Source: Neodontobutis hainanensis
Taxonomy: Eukaryota; Chordata; Actinopteri; Gobiiformes; Odontobutidae
DNA: 64,000 bases
Direction of reading: 5' to 3'
Assembly (NCBI GenBank): GCA_024349245.1
Contig: JALDNG010000001.1
Coordinates: 2,167,001 to 2,231,000 of the forward strand
A program made the position numbers and the translations under genes. Shown piece by piece: positions 1 through 12,279 of this stretch (positions within the stretch are counted from its first letter, which is position 1; each line of letters begins with the position of its first letter). The notes below the pieces were generated by a model, which was given only the letters and a program-made list of their open reading frames with translations, was not told where the DNA came from and searched no databases.

Positions 1-1412
1 AACAGATGCCTGGCCAGCATATTCATCAGGGATAATGACTGCTTATGCTTACCATTAATTTATACACAGTAAACAGTTGTGAGTTTTTGCCAGAAGTTGA
101 AAGTCAAGACCTTAAAGTCTGAAATCGACAAACTCATGTTCATTGTAGAGCCTTTTCCAATCTATGTCATCAGTGCGACAAAAATACAGCAGTATTTCTT
201 GAGCTCAAGTTAAAGACACTGAATTAAACACTTGTTAGAGTGTGCCGTCAAGAAGTTCTACTTGCATTAGGTTTTTTTTGCATAACCTCTATGAGTGTTA
301 CTTTATCTAATATCAATTTTATATAAAATCTTTGTCAATAAACACATAATGTGTTGGTTAATCTTGTAAGGCAGATTGCAGTTTAATGGTGTTTGATGAG
401 GAGCACAAGTCCTATATTACAATCCGTCCACCATACATAATTCTAGCCATTTAGTGACTTAAACTTTGAACCCTTTAGCTGCTGTAGCCTACATGCTAAT
501 ATTTAGCAGTTGAATATTGTGTCACTCATGACACACACGTAGTCAGTCAGTTGCCATTTCCCCAAATTATTGTTTGCTTAACTGTCAAAATGTCTACTTA
601 CCTAATGTTAACCAAGAGTAAATGGTAAATAGTTGATTTAATTCTGTGACTTAAATTAAACTCTTTCCCTTTTTGGTGGAGCATCTTTAAACTACTGCAC
701 AGTTTTAACATGAATCAAAAAGGTTCCATTGTACCTCACAAGCAATTTTTAGGATTTGTACCACCCAAATAAACATAATTTTTAACATTACATAGTTCCT
801 CTTTACTGTTAATAGTTAGACCTCACATCTCAGAGGGGTTCAATATGAGGTGAGACATGAGAAAATCCCTAATGCAGAAACTTTCTCAGAGTCAAAGAGG
901 TTACACAGAGCTTGGAGAGACAGTACAATATTTATTCTGCCCAGAAGCCCAAGCACACAAATATGTTTCACTGTCGAAGGGGAGCATGTGCCTTTGGGCG
1001 AGACAAATGAGAAGACTCTTTGGATTTAATTACAGTCAACTGCAAACATCTCATTGTCTGTACATCAGACCAAATTTGTTTTATGACAATGCAGTTTCTG
1101 GGTAACAACACATTCCACTTGTATCAGAAACAAGCCCAGGGATTTAAAATCTGGCCTACACCACTATAAGTCTACTTTATCAAAATTATATAAGCAAATA
1201 CATTTCAACTAAATTGGAATAAATGGCCCTCATTCAACATACATACAATCTTGAAACTAGTCTACACAATGGCTTATTTTATGCCCACATCATGAGGTGT
1301 AATCATTTCACACAGCACGACATTTAAACAACTATAAAAGGTTTAAATTTTAAACAAATCCAAATGACTCAAGTTTAGCTCAAAATGTGACAGGGAATTG
1401 TATGTGCAATTT

Positions 1413-1444
1413 CATTTGAACATTTGAACATTTGAACATTTGAA
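1413..1444. repeat. 8-bp tandem repeat, four perfect copies
   Basis: Four head-to-tail copies of CATTTGAA, followed by two looser TTTGAAACAAC copies up to about 1462. A small minisatellite with no coding meaning. Confidence 0.9.
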
Positions 1445-2104
1445 ACAACGTTTGAAACAACAATACATGCAAATTACATACAGCAATAATTCAATTTAGC
1501 CCGTTGTGTGTGGCAAAGAAAAATGTGGCTACCGTTCTTGTAGTCACTTTTGTACAGAATTATTTTTAAGCAATAGTAATGTCAAACAGTTAGACCAGTA
1601 TAAATGGCAACCCACCAGGCAGCGCTCCAGACCCACTTTAGTTTTGAGCCAAAATGAAGCCAAATATCTTAAAGCTTTTATGCAATTTTTAATGGGAATT
1701 TTGTACTAAGACTAGAATGAATGGCAGACCTCAAGGCAGGGATGTGGGTCTAATTTGGTTACAAGCTAAATACAAAAAAGATGCTTAAATGTTTAAACTT
1801 TTCTGCAGTGTTTAAGGCAGTCGTTCATAAGACTTGTTTTTTGCTTGGTTTTTAGCCAAATATAAAAATAGCAGCCCAAAAAATGTAAACGTTAAATCTA
1901 CTAAGAGCTTAATTTTGTTAATTTTATATTGCTTTCATATTGTTTAGTCTTTCTTTATGGCCCTTTTCACAACATATACATTACTATAAATGATTACCTA
2001 AAATGTATACAGAAGATTATGAATGAATATTCATCATTAATATTATAAGATCTCAAAATCTAGTACGTGTTCCAAGAAGTAACTTTTAAACTAGCAAACA
2101 AAAT

Positions 2105-2392
2105 TGCTTCTTAATGGAATCACATGATGACAGGCTTGGAGCAATTCTGTTAGAGCTCCCCAGTTCAGGGTTAGCTGCTGGTGACCTAAAGCCACTGAAG
2201 ACTTACATCAAAGCCACGGAAGTTGACAGTATCCAGGGGGACTATTACTTGTCCATTAGGGATCATTTTGCCCTTCTTACCAATGTGACAAAGCCTCTAA
2301 TGGAGACAAACCCTGACCCCTGTGGATCTGCTCATCAACGGATTTCAACAAGAATGAGAAATCCCCTCACAATTACCATAACATTGACTTGA
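2105..2392. promoter_or_regulatory. Candidate conserved non-coding block
   Basis: A roughly 290-bp block that is GC-richer and less repetitive than its surroundings, with an open plus-strand frame from 2114 to 2392 (92 codons) but no splice sites or protein family that I recognise. It contains an AATTAC homeodomain-type core at 2371-2376. It could be a conserved intronic element or an unrecognised small exon. Conservation is inferred from composition only. Confidence 0.22.
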
Positions 2393-2569
2393 GCAAAAAT
2401 ATTAGTGAAGTTGACATTCACCAAATGTCTGTATAGATCTTTTGGTTGCATTGCGTAACACCAGAGTGTGTTTTCAAAAAGAAATACAAGTCCTTTGGTG
2501 TTTCAACACTGCAAAAAAAAAAAGGGCTAAAGATGAAAGAAAATGGCAAAACTTTATTTCACAGGCAAA

Positions 2570-2840
2570 CTGAAGGGCTCTTTGGCTTTGCAGATCCACA
2601 ACTGCAGCGTTTTCTGGGCTAGCAAAGCAGTGTTTGAAGCTGGGAGATATGTTTTAATCATTTGCCGCCTTAATGATGACACTAGATTCATTATTAATAA
2701 GCCCTTTCCTTCTACTCTCCCTCAGCTGCAGAACAGTCCAGAGCGCGAGTGGGTATTAGCATTAGCCGCTTTTTCTCTATTTGATCTTGGCGTAATTACA
2801 CCACTTTTTGGAGATCACACCACAAGCTTTATGTTAAGTA
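2570..2840. promoter_or_regulatory. Candidate conserved non-coding block with homeodomain-type cores
   Basis: This block holds TAATGA at 2671-2676, an ATTATTAATAA run at 2690-2700 and the palindrome GTAATTAC at 2792-2799, typical binding cores of homeodomain factors. It sits within a 147-codon plus-strand frame (2543-2986) whose translation resembles no family I know and becomes low-complexity phenylalanine-rich at its end, so I read it as regulatory rather than coding. Function is inferred. Confidence 0.25.
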
Positions 2841-3345
2841 AAGGCTTGGTTGAAGGATTTTTTTTTCCTCCAAAACTTGCTAAAAGAGGTTCATTCTCCC
2901 GTTGTTCTCCTTTTTTCTTTCTTACAGTAATTCCTCCGAGGTTAAAATGCCTGAGCCATAGAGCAAACTTTGTTGTGTTTGTGTGAGCTGCAGAGCTGTA
3001 GCATTTCAGATGTTTACCTTTTTTATTTCAAACAGATGAGAGATAATGGTAAATCTTTGATGTGGCATACCTTTAAATTCTCCACTGAAGAGATTTACTG
3101 TAAAGATCCTATTCATCCTTTATAAAGCTGCTGGTTAACATTTTTGAAACAACATGGAAGAAAGTGCTAGATAACTCAAGTGTGTATTGTGAAGCTTGTT
3201 TGTGTTTACTAAAGTCAGTCTATAAGGGTTTATTTACCCAAAACAGAAAATGTCTAGACTTTTATTGAGGCAGTAATTATCTTCGTAATCATTTCCATTA
3301 ACTTTGCCTAAAAAGTTTAAGAAGATAACCTGCTACTTTAAGTTT

Positions 3346-3402
3346 GGCTCAAAACTTAAGTGGACACAAGATGCTGCCCTGAGGTATGCCTTTTATACCA
3401 GT
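3346..3402 (+). repeat. Diverged dispersed repeat, copy 1
   Basis: Shares CTCAAAACT-AAGTGGAC followed by a CCCT core and TGCCTTTTAT with 5842-5899, in the same orientation and order. Probably two old copies of one interspersed element; family not identified. Confidence 0.45.
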
Positions 3403-4084
3403 CTTGTTAATAACTGCCACTGACTTTTATTGAAACTTTCATAACTTTGCCACCTATTTTTGTTTTGATATCAAAATTAAAGAGGATCAAGACCACTGCC
3501 TTGGGAAGAGCCTGGTCTAAGGATGGTTTTCATGTTCCTGTCATACCCAGTTAATAAAAAAAAAAAACTTTCAAAGGACTTAAACCAAGTTTTCCTTCAC
3601 TTCAAATAAATCTATTTACTCAAATTAAGCCAAATTTAACGTGACCGGGGATTATAACTGGAAGAGAAAATAATATTTTTATTTCTTTGTAACCTAAAAC
3701 CTATAGAGATATTAGATCAACTAAAATGAGCATAACACAAAGGTTAAATTGCAATACAAAGCCAGCCTTTTTGAATAGTTACTTAGTTTTGTGACCTTAC
3801 AGTGACTGACATGATTCTGCTTTTCAATTGATTAGCCAGCCTATAGAAACTGGATTGAATTTGACCTTTAGCTTTATAATAAACAACAACATGAATAAAT
3901 AATGTTGTGTATCCCATCCATTTATCAATTTGAAGCTATTCTTAGAGCAGGTGATCAGATCATTATACAATTTGCCGATTAAGCAGTGAAGAAAAATTAC
4001 TCTGAAAATGAGAAACTGCTTAGGATTGCTTGTGAGCTAACAAATCAATAGTTGGGCTCTAAAAATGAAGATGCACCGTGGGGT

Positions 4085-4310
4085 TAATTATAATAAAGTC
4101 CATTTATCAATTTGTGACAAATGTGGCAACTGCTGCAGGTAATTTGGCCTAAATGCATTTAAAATACTCCCATAAACGGCACAATTAACGGCTGCGGCGG
4201 AGAATTATTAGCTTTAAGTAAGAGGATGTTTGGGCTGTTGCCAGATTGTGAATCTGTCGCTGTCTCATCACAGTCCCACTGAGCCTTGAGGGGAGCAGGT
4301 TACAAGAGGG
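4085..4310. promoter_or_regulatory. Candidate conserved non-coding block
   Basis: A locally GC-richer island in AT-rich intron with AATTAA at 4183-4188, a GCTGCGGCGG run at 4191-4200 and GAATTATTAGC at 4202-4212. Juxtaposed GC-rich and TAAT-type motifs without repeats are common in vertebrate developmental enhancers. No coding frame. Inferred only. Confidence 0.28.
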
Positions 4311-4435
4311 TTATGGAGAAATATAAACGGACTGAAAATTTTTCTTTACAATTTAGCACATCATTTAGAATAGACCCAATTGTATCGCTTTGGATTCACG
4401 TATAGTTATCACCAGAATTGTTGAATAGTCTCTTG

Positions 4436-4520
4436 GAATTAGAGACAAAACGTCTTCACCTTGAAATCTGAGTCCACATGTCGTGGATGACTGAGAACCT
4501 TCACAGACATATAGTTATCA
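4436..4520 (+). repeat. Fish interspersed-repeat relic
   Basis: Contains AACGTCTTCACCTT followed by CTGAGTCCA, then GATGACTGAGAACCTTCACA, wording I recognise from a common fish retroelement tail. The first part also matches 30190-30225. I cannot name the family with certainty; it may be a LINE or Penelope-like 3' end. Confidence 0.45.
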
Positions 4521-5841
4521 CTGTAACTTTTTCTGTCTATTACTGTTCTTTGTGTTTAAAACCCCCAACAAACTACAGCAGCCTCAGAGGGTCAAAACTC
4601 AAACTTTTAATACGAAATGAGTTTAAAGAAGGGCATACATGCAGTGACGTAATTTTTAAGTTTAAAACAAATGCCGCATACTGTTGAAAATCGTGAGCAG
4701 CTTTTTATTCTGTGAAATTAGTCTGGAATCCTTTTCCTTCACAGCCATTTTGACTTAAAAATATTTTTTTTATCTATAGAGCAAGGGACAGCTGGGAACT
4801 GGAAACAGCTATTGCTGATAAATGCAAGCTTAAAAAAAGTACATCTCTCCACATTTTCATCTCTTTTTTTTAGGGTGTATAGGATGCATGCGAACCCTGA
4901 TTTCCCCTGACAAGTACTGTAAACCAGTATGTCCTTGGTTTTCCATAAGTTTTTTGGAACCCTGAAGAAGGATGGTTTTGCTTTCTGCACACGGGTGTGG
5001 GGGGTATAACTACCAGATGGGAAGTTAGGAGTCAGGAGCTCTTAGGGGCAAACTGCACCATTTGGCTTACATCCAAATGCAATTTCACAAAATAGAAAAA
5101 AGAAATATATGGACAAAATCCTCACAAACAAAGCAAACATTAAGCAAAGGGATTGGAGAATCATTTATGCCGCCTCATCTGAATCTTATTGCGGTTATTA
5201 TTACAGCAGAACAACATGGGGTAATTAGCACTGCCGAGCTTACTGAGCCATGTTATAAGCATGCACCCAGTTCATGTGTGGAAAAAAAGCTGCCCCAGCG
5301 TTGTGGGGTGCACCCGAACAAGTCCATATCAGAGGGTTTTCTTCAGCTCAGATTACTTTATATCCCCGATACTATAAAGACCACACAGCTGTATGCATAC
5401 TGACTAGGCAGCCAAATTGGATTCCACACTTACTCCAGCCTCCTACTGTGCGCTAAATCCACAGAGAGGGTAAAGCACCACTGATGCTGTTGTTTAATGT
5501 ATTGTGTGCAGAGAGAAAAGTGTAATATATCCTCAGCTGTGCTTGTATATACCTGCAAGACATGGGAGAGGGCTGCAGGATGAATTACAAATAAGTACAT
5601 TTGATAATGCTAGTGTTTCAAGCAAATGTGTGCAGTTCCTTCCTTCTGAGGAAGCTAGGTTAAAGAAGGTTATTTCTGTTATGTCATTCATTCCTTTAAG
5701 CCAGGGTAAGTAGAAATCCACATTAGTTTTAAATGTATGGATCATTATTAAAATGGTAGACTATCCGGTGTCTTTCAACAATTTATTTCAGGTAAAAATT
5801 GTCAAGATTGTTTGCATTCACTAAAGGCGGATCAAAAGACT

Positions 5842-5899
5842 TGACTCAAAACTGAAGTGGACCCAGAGTACTTCCCTGGTACTTGCCTTTTATGCTAGC
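5842..5899 (+). repeat. Diverged dispersed repeat, copy 2
   Basis: Second copy of the element at 3346-3402, sharing CTCAAAACTGAAGTGGAC and TGCCTTTTAT at matching spacing. Family not identified. Confidence 0.45.
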
Positions 5900-6039
5900 A
5901 TATATATATTTTTTTAAAGAATTGACAGTACTTTAACTTGAGCACAGTTTCCGGACACTTTGCCCACCTCTGATGAATTATTAGTGAATGTGTGTGGTAG
6001 TGTTCTTGTCATTGTTCAGGAAGATGGCCTAATTGTGTG

Positions 6040-6300
6040 CTTATTCAAAAGATATGTATCCCATGTTCCTTCTGAGGAGGGAATCAGAAGGAACGTGGCT
6101 GATCTATATGCAAAGCTGGAGCCAGCTAATTGCAGTGATGAGGTGCGGTTGGATCAGAATCGACAGACCAGGAGGCGAGAGATTTGAGCCGTCCCTCTTG
6201 TAAAGGGGCTTAAAAGATAGAAGTGCAGATGTATGTGTAGCCAGACAGGAGGGAGGCCCGGCAGAGAGCGTGAGTCACAGCGGTGAAGCAGAGGTAAATT
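6040..6300. promoter_or_regulatory. Candidate conserved non-coding block
   Basis: Non-repetitive, purine-balanced sequence in an AT-rich intron. It includes GCTAATTGCAGTGATGAGG, which holds a homeodomain-type core at about 6125-6133. No splice sites or recognisable protein. Conservation is inferred only from composition. Confidence 0.2.
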
Positions 6301-9293
6301 CTGCCTCTAAGGATCAACACTGTAACCACTATTTTTTTTAAACAAACCAAATTTCAAATTGTGGACATAAATAATTCAAATAATATCATTTGCAAAGTGA
6401 GAAAGTTTTAGGATACTAACCACAGTTCTGGCCTGGTTTTCTAACCTACATACACTATGGTAGAGTTCCTATTCAAGCAATATTTTAAAATAGTTAACTA
6501 GTGTAAAAGCTTATTGTGAAAAGTTGCAGAAACTATCAAGCCAGGGGAGTTACATGTAATGGGATTATATTGTCACGATTTAGAAAAAAAATGATCTAAC
6601 TGCAGTAATTAGATTACACACGAATTAAGTCAAAACACGTATAACTCCAGCTGAACATTTTATGACAAAATAAATAATTCTGTGTCACTACAATAATTGT
6701 TTGACAATTGCAATATAATCTAATCATAGCCTTCTTTACATTTATCGATATAAGCAATGAGAAAACCTGACAACAGAAGTTCAACTGAAGAAATCACTAC
6801 TGTAGATTTTATAGGTATTATTTATTGGATATTTATTTAGGTTTTAGCTTTGCTGGATTTATTAAAATATTATTCTCATATTATTGTAGCTCACGGCAGG
6901 TGCCATAATGTTTTTGAAAATGTTGTATTTTGCATTTATCAATAATTATATTATATAGTGCCTACATTATGTTACTATGTAGATTTTAGCAAGATATTAA
7001 TAATTGTACTGGAATGAAAGGGTTGAAAGTTAACAACCGGCCTTGCCTATTAGTATGGATAACTGAGTATAGCAGGGCACAATAGTATGTCTGCACTAGA
7101 GTTTATTTTAGCAAAGTGCCACAGAAGCAGAGTTTTTATAACTTTATGAGAACACCATTGAGAAGGAATACTTAACAAACCTAAACTATGATTGCATAAG
7201 CGACCTGAATCTCATTCTGTCTGAGGTCAAAAACTGCAATTTGAATTGTGAACATGGCCAAAATTGTATACACACTTTACGGCTGTTTCCGTTCAAATTA
7301 TCTTTACTGTGCAATTCAAGAATAGAATAAGTAACAAACAGATGAGTCATGATAAGTTGAGGCTGCAAAGAACACCATAAGTCAACCAGGGATAAAGGCT
7401 CTGAGCTGGGCTGGTCAAAATGGAAGGCGACCTTATACTTTATCAGCTAAGGATGTCAACATGCCCTTATAACTCTCCAGAGTACTTTATCACTGTGCTC
7501 AGACTCCATAAAATACTGCTTATTACACTAAATCTGTCATTCGCCTTAATATGGATCACTTTTTGATGTCCTACCATCCATCAACAAAACACTACAGCAA
7601 AGTCAATGGCAGGAGCCCGGGATGAATTTCTCCTGTCCAACTTTCTCAAACGTTTTACTGTGCATCTTGGTCCTTACAGTAGTTTACAACTGCCTTTCCA
7701 TGCCATTGTAAATGTGCTCTCTTAAGTTACACCTAATTTGTATATTCCTGTTTTGCATTTCCAATTATCCTTTTGGATTATGCCCTGAATAACTGAGAAT
7801 TTCCAACCATTTTCTTTCAGTCTTTCCTACCACAAAGCACTAAACCTAGGCTGTTGAATATGCCTGTCCTTGTTTACCAAAGTTTACAAAAGGGTGGTCC
7901 TTGTCTTTTGTTCAACACTAAATTTAATTTGTTTCCGCTGTGAAGTATTTGACAGAGGCTTGCCTAGAGTGCTAGCGGAGGATAGATGAGGGATAAATTG
8001 CAATGCCCACAGGAGAGTGGTGTAAAGCGGACCGATCGATGCCAGGAAAGAGGCCTGAGGCGGAATACAACAAAGGGAGAGAGAGCAGAGGCATCCCGGT
8101 GGCTTGGCAGAGGAGGGCACACACACCACGGAATTGGTCCGCGGTGAATTCAGCCCATATTCACTCCTTGTTTCATAACGCTTTCATCTTCTCATCATAC
8201 CAGCCACCATCCATAACTCAAAAAGGGCTCTGTGAGAGATTTGGTGGTTACAAAATTACAGGCCTTAAATTACTTTTGATACCTTGGTATACTGTCAAGA
8301 ATGGCTGGCAGCTTTTGGGTGGATTTTTTTATTTGTTCTTTGGCCGTTCTGTAGAGGACATACGTGTTGGAAAGCAGCGTCTGATTGGCAACCACAAAGG
8401 ACTCTAGGATTTAGCTCTATTCCTATTTGAAATGAGACTGCTTTCTTGGATTTTAGATGTCAAGAAAATTAGCAAATGTCTTCCAAATTCATTCACTTTT
8501 GGTAGACCAACACACATCTCCAATTTGTAAACTGAGACAAGATAAACCAAGGAATACAGAAAAATGTTATAGTAGCTAAAGTACATCTACCAGTACTCAA
8601 AACTCATTGCTGTGTCATCAACTGAAAGTCAAAAAGAGAGGATTAACCTGTTCTCCATTGACTGTGTATTAGGAATTGGCATCCACCATCTACATATGGT
8701 TATGAATCTAACATCTTGTGTTGTTTATGTTGAACTGAATCCAATCGGTCAAACCGTGTCAAGTGAGACGTACCACAAAGCCTTTAGATCTGACTCTTCG
8801 TATGAAACTTGACAAGTGGAATGAACACATCAAACCCCAAAATGCATCCCATTATGCACCTGAATCAAAAAGTTAAAAATTATCAAAGTTATATTTTATT
8901 TCCGATCACTGGAATATTTCAAAGTGTCACACACTCAGGCCCCTGGCTCTCATTCCTACTTCAACATTAACAGTCATGATTGAATAGTGAATGATTATGG
9001 CTGATGTTGAGAAAAGCCCGAGGGCTGATGTGTCAAATAATGGAAGAGAAATGCATATGAGGGCAGAATATGTGACACCTTCTCCAACTTTCCATTCAAT
9101 TAGAACTGCAATAACTTTGCTACATGTTACATTTTTGGACCATTTTCAATTTTAATCTTTGAATGACCTTAATTTAAGTTGTCATTCTAGCATATGGGAT
9201 AGGAATTAAGCCCAATCTGGTTTCCATTTACTCAATGAACTTCCATTAACATTACATCTCATTCATTTGTTTAGATTCTTTTATACTTAAAAA

Positions 9294-9360
9294 GGTTGCG
9301 GTGTTCCACAGGGGTCTATCCTTGGACCATTACTTTTGCTAATTTATACAGATATTATTT
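9294..9360 (+). mobile_element. LINE reverse-transcriptase relic (GVPQGS motif)
   Basis: In the frame starting at 9300 the sequence reads GVPQGSILGPLL and then LIYTD. This is the hallmark block of non-LTR retrotransposon reverse transcriptases, where the family consensus reads GVPQGSxLGPLLFxIYxND. The frame meets a stop soon after, and no intact YADD catalytic motif can be read downstream, so only a broken piece of the RT domain remains. The clade (L2, Rex1 or other) cannot be assigned from this fragment. Confidence 0.8.
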
Positions 9361-10158
9361 TTGCAATTTTTCCAGTGTGTTTGCTCTAATAATGCATTCT
9401 TTCCAATATTGCAGTCTTATTGTCTTAATTTTTAAAGACAGATTCTTATTTATATACTCAAATACTATCAAGAAAAGTTTAAATGAGCCGATTTTTACGA
9501 ACAGTTGAAGAGTTTTTGACATTTAGCGATTATACTCTTGAACAAGACGTAGACAATTTTAGTGTGTTCATGTGTGTGTGTATCTCTAAGAATTTTTTTG
9601 TCATCCTTTTTGACAGCTTACATCCAAGTGATAGAACTGTTTCTGACTTTGAGCTCTATTGCTGACCTTTATCTCGTATCACAGCTTTCCATTATGAGCT
9701 GCCGAGCACACCTCTTCAGACCTCAAGTTATCAAATTGACCAAATAAAGTCAGCCAAAACTTTGCTTCAATTTAATATAAACTTTCTTGGCCAGTGGTAG
9801 ATTTCTGAACATTCTGACAGAGTTGAACTGTAATTTGTCTGTCATGAATTTATTTACCATGGCAAAGAGTTGAAGTGTCATAAACCATTGGACAACATCA
9901 AAACAGCAAAGATCCACTTTGCCCTTTCACATAAAAACTCAGGAACTTACCTCAAAAGCAGTGTTTTGAAGCATGTAAACCAAAATGTAATTAAGAGGAC
10001 TTCAAAAGCCGAGTTCCATATTTGGGCACTTAAAAAGACCCTATTAAAGTTGTGGGTGTAAAGCAAGTCAAGGGAATAAAAGAGTTCAGATTGTGAGAAG
10101 TATTTGCAAAATAACTAATTTTGGAATAACAGATTTGTGCAGCAGAATTTGAACGTAC

Positions 10159-10345
10159 CTGTGAGGTTGCGAAGACCCAGCTGCCTCAGACCGTAGTAGC
10201 CATCTCGTCTGTAGTTGAGAAAGATGGCCAGTGAGTAGCGGCCCTCGTACAGTTTGGTGCCTCGGATAATCCGGAGGTTCTCCAGGGGAAGGTAGTCAAA
10301 CTGGTTTAGAGCCACCAACACGTAGCCGGTCACTTCTCTGATGGA
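10159..10345 (-). CDS. erbb4: ErbB4 receptor tyrosine kinase, exon 3 (L1 domain)
   Basis: This is an internal coding exon of 187 bp, the same length as human ERBB4 exon 3 as I recall it. On the minus strand the acceptor is a pyrimidine tract ending TTTTTACAG and the donor is ACAG|GTACGT. It begins on a codon boundary and ends one base into a codon, encoding 62 residues plus one base. Recognisable strings are REVTGYVLVALNQF, LPLENLRIIRGTKLYE and LAIFLNY, the core beta-helix of the first receptor L domain, which binds neuregulin outside the cell. It ends in an NLT N-glycosylation sequon. By memory it differs from human ERBB4 at about 10 of 62 positions and is clearly further from EGFR and ERBB3. 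Teleosts can carry erbb4a and erbb4b, and I cannot tell which copy this is. The frame runs on past the donor for a few codons, but that extension is intronic. Confidence 0.96.
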
Positions 10346-10559
10346 CTGTAAAAAGAATTAAAAGTGATGTGTCATGTTTTCCAATGCATGTGAAGATATT
10401 TAACTTAAATGGAATTCACAAACATTCACATGTTTGATACAGCAGGAGTATCCAAGACTGACATTTAATGACAGTTTAATGTTGTATATAATCAAAAACA
10501 CAAGTTATCGAGGGTCATGGTTTTACAGTGTCATGGCTAAAGGCAAATAATGTCATTAC

Positions 10560-10830
10560 TCATAATCTCGCCTGGGCTTCTACCCTTTCTATTTGACACA
10601 AAGCTGTGTTTTAAAAGACCATGCCTGCCTCATTGAATACACTTAAGCCGCTAATGGATTCCTCTCATTTTCCGTGCGCCGAGCATACTATTTGCATTTC
10701 GAAATGTCAAGCTCATGAAAAAAATTCAACATACGGTCCAAAATGATTAAAATGTCAGCTCAATTGCAGAGTGATTACATATGTCTGATTGGAAGCTCTC
10801 TTCTCAAGGTTGCTAGCACACTTTTAAAGG
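10560..10830. promoter_or_regulatory. Candidate intronic enhancer about 0.2 kb upstream of exon 3
   Basis: This block contains a perfect octamer ATTTGCAT (POU-factor site) at 10690-10697, an NK2-like CACTTAA at 10640-10646 and a TAATGG homeodomain core at 10652-10657, within sequence that is less AT-rich than its neighbours. It lies just upstream, in transcript sense, of exon 3. Clustered POU, NK and homeodomain sites suggest a neural or neural-crest enhancer. That is inference; individual short motifs occur by chance. Confidence 0.33.
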
Positions 10831-11390
10831 CAGTACATCTGATGTGTTATGCTTTTGCACTTGATTCTAAGCTTTATGTTTGGCGCAAACTTAAAGAGTC
10901 CTTGGTTTTGGTCCCAAGTGGAACAGTAGACTTTCGCTATTACGCAGATGGCCTTCTTGAAAATTCAGCAAAATTCAGAGTCATTATCTCTGTTTGATGA
11001 GGCAAATGAATGCAACCAGAAAGACACTCAGAAGGGTAACCTTTTTCTATTTGAGCTTTATTACAAAAACTGTTGGCCGTCGAATTGACAACCCATCTTG
11101 GTGTTACAGAGCGGCTTTTTCACGTGGATTGCATGTGCCGTTCACTCCCTTCTCCAGCTCTGAGCCCATGTAATATTCATCTGAAGCGCTCCAACAGTGG
11201 TCTTTTTTACACACACAGACCTACATACTACAGCTGTCTAATACCACAATAACAATATCTCCAGCTCCACAGACAAGATTAATTAGAACACCATGTTTAT
11301 TCATTTAAAGTGAAAAGACAACTAATCTATTAGCACACAAAGCCCTTTGTCAGTAAAATATTTGGTACAAATTTGTACAAATAACCATGG

Positions 11391-11404
11391 CAACCAATTA
11401 AGGC
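11391..11404. promoter_or_regulatory. RFX X-box-like site
   Basis: ATAACCATGGCAAC matches the 14-bp palindromic X-box GTTRCCATGGYAAC at 12 of 14 positions. X-boxes bind RFX factors that control ciliary and neural genes. A single intronic match is weak evidence. Confidence 0.35.
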
Positions 11405-12279
11405 ACATAATGGACAGACAGTATATTACAGGTTATGTGACCCATAGGAGTAGATTGGGCATTGAGGTATTGTAGTCACACTAATAGTTGTTTTCAGTGT
11501 TGGTTTGCAATTGAATTATTTGTGGTGTAACAAGAAAAAAGCTGGTAAGAAATGTCTAAGCAGGAACCTTTTAAGAATGTTTTAACCATGTACAATTATT
11601 ACTTGTGTACACTGGCAGTAAATCTGGATAGCTGGATTAAATTTGAACTTGAAGACTACTTATTCTAATAAGAACGGTCAACCAACATAGTCAACCAGTG
11701 ACACCAGTGACGTCTTGTTGTAACATTTGCAATGGATTACTGTAAATAAAAACTGTAAATGAAAAAATGGTACCAAGTATTCAAGAATATATGATAAATT
11801 ACAGAAAAATGAGCATTGTAGTAGCCTGAACTTCTACAACCAGTCACTTTCATAGCAAAGAAAAGTTGGTCTAGAGACTCTGACACTGACAGCGGCTTCT
11901 CTTGAGTTCAATACAATAAAAAGTGGTCGTCCGAAATATAAACTGGTTGGTTCCTGTAAATGCTAAATTCTGAATTTGATCTTTTTGTTGTGCTCCCTGA
12001 AAATAAAACTGAGAGGGACCAGACTAGTTCTTTGAATGAAATTGAATGAAAACGATGGCTGCTCAGGCTAGCATTTTAGAAAAATCTGTTTGCAACCAAA
12101 ACAAACCTGTAGTAACACTCCAAAGCCATTTATTTTTGAGCCCTCAAACTGTGAAGCAAATAAAAACTAGCATCATGTAAACTAAATGTTGCATGATTAT
12201 TTTTGCAAAAACTAAAACAGTTATTCCTGAATATACACATGCCACTCTTTAAACTTTAGTCTCTTTCTCTAAAGTCTGT

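Larger units (their letters stand above)
1..10158 (-). other. erbb4: erbb4 intron 3, partial
   Basis: Starts at the GTACGT donor of exon 3; its acceptor is outside the window. It is AT-rich and contains no recognisable exon on either strand. Separately listed content is a short tandem repeat at 1.4 kb, candidate conserved blocks at 2.1-2.8, 4.1 and 6.0 kb, two pairs of diverged dispersed repeats, and a LINE reverse-transcriptase relic at 9.3 kb. I see nothing specific in about 1-1400, 1450-2100, 2990-3340, 3550-4080, 4530-5830, 6300-7380 and 8180-9290 beyond AT-rich runs and short chance frames. 7380-7700 and 8000-8170 are somewhat GC-richer and could be weakly conserved. Confidence 0.9.

Noticed and set aside
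1413..1462. CRISPR-like repeat
   Set aside because: Contiguous 8-bp tandem units without spacers, in a vertebrate intron; a minisatellite.
2543..2986. 147-codon plus-strand open frame
   Set aside because: No recognisable domain, no splice sites or promoter, and a low-complexity Phe-rich end; the region reads better as non-coding with homeodomain-type motifs.
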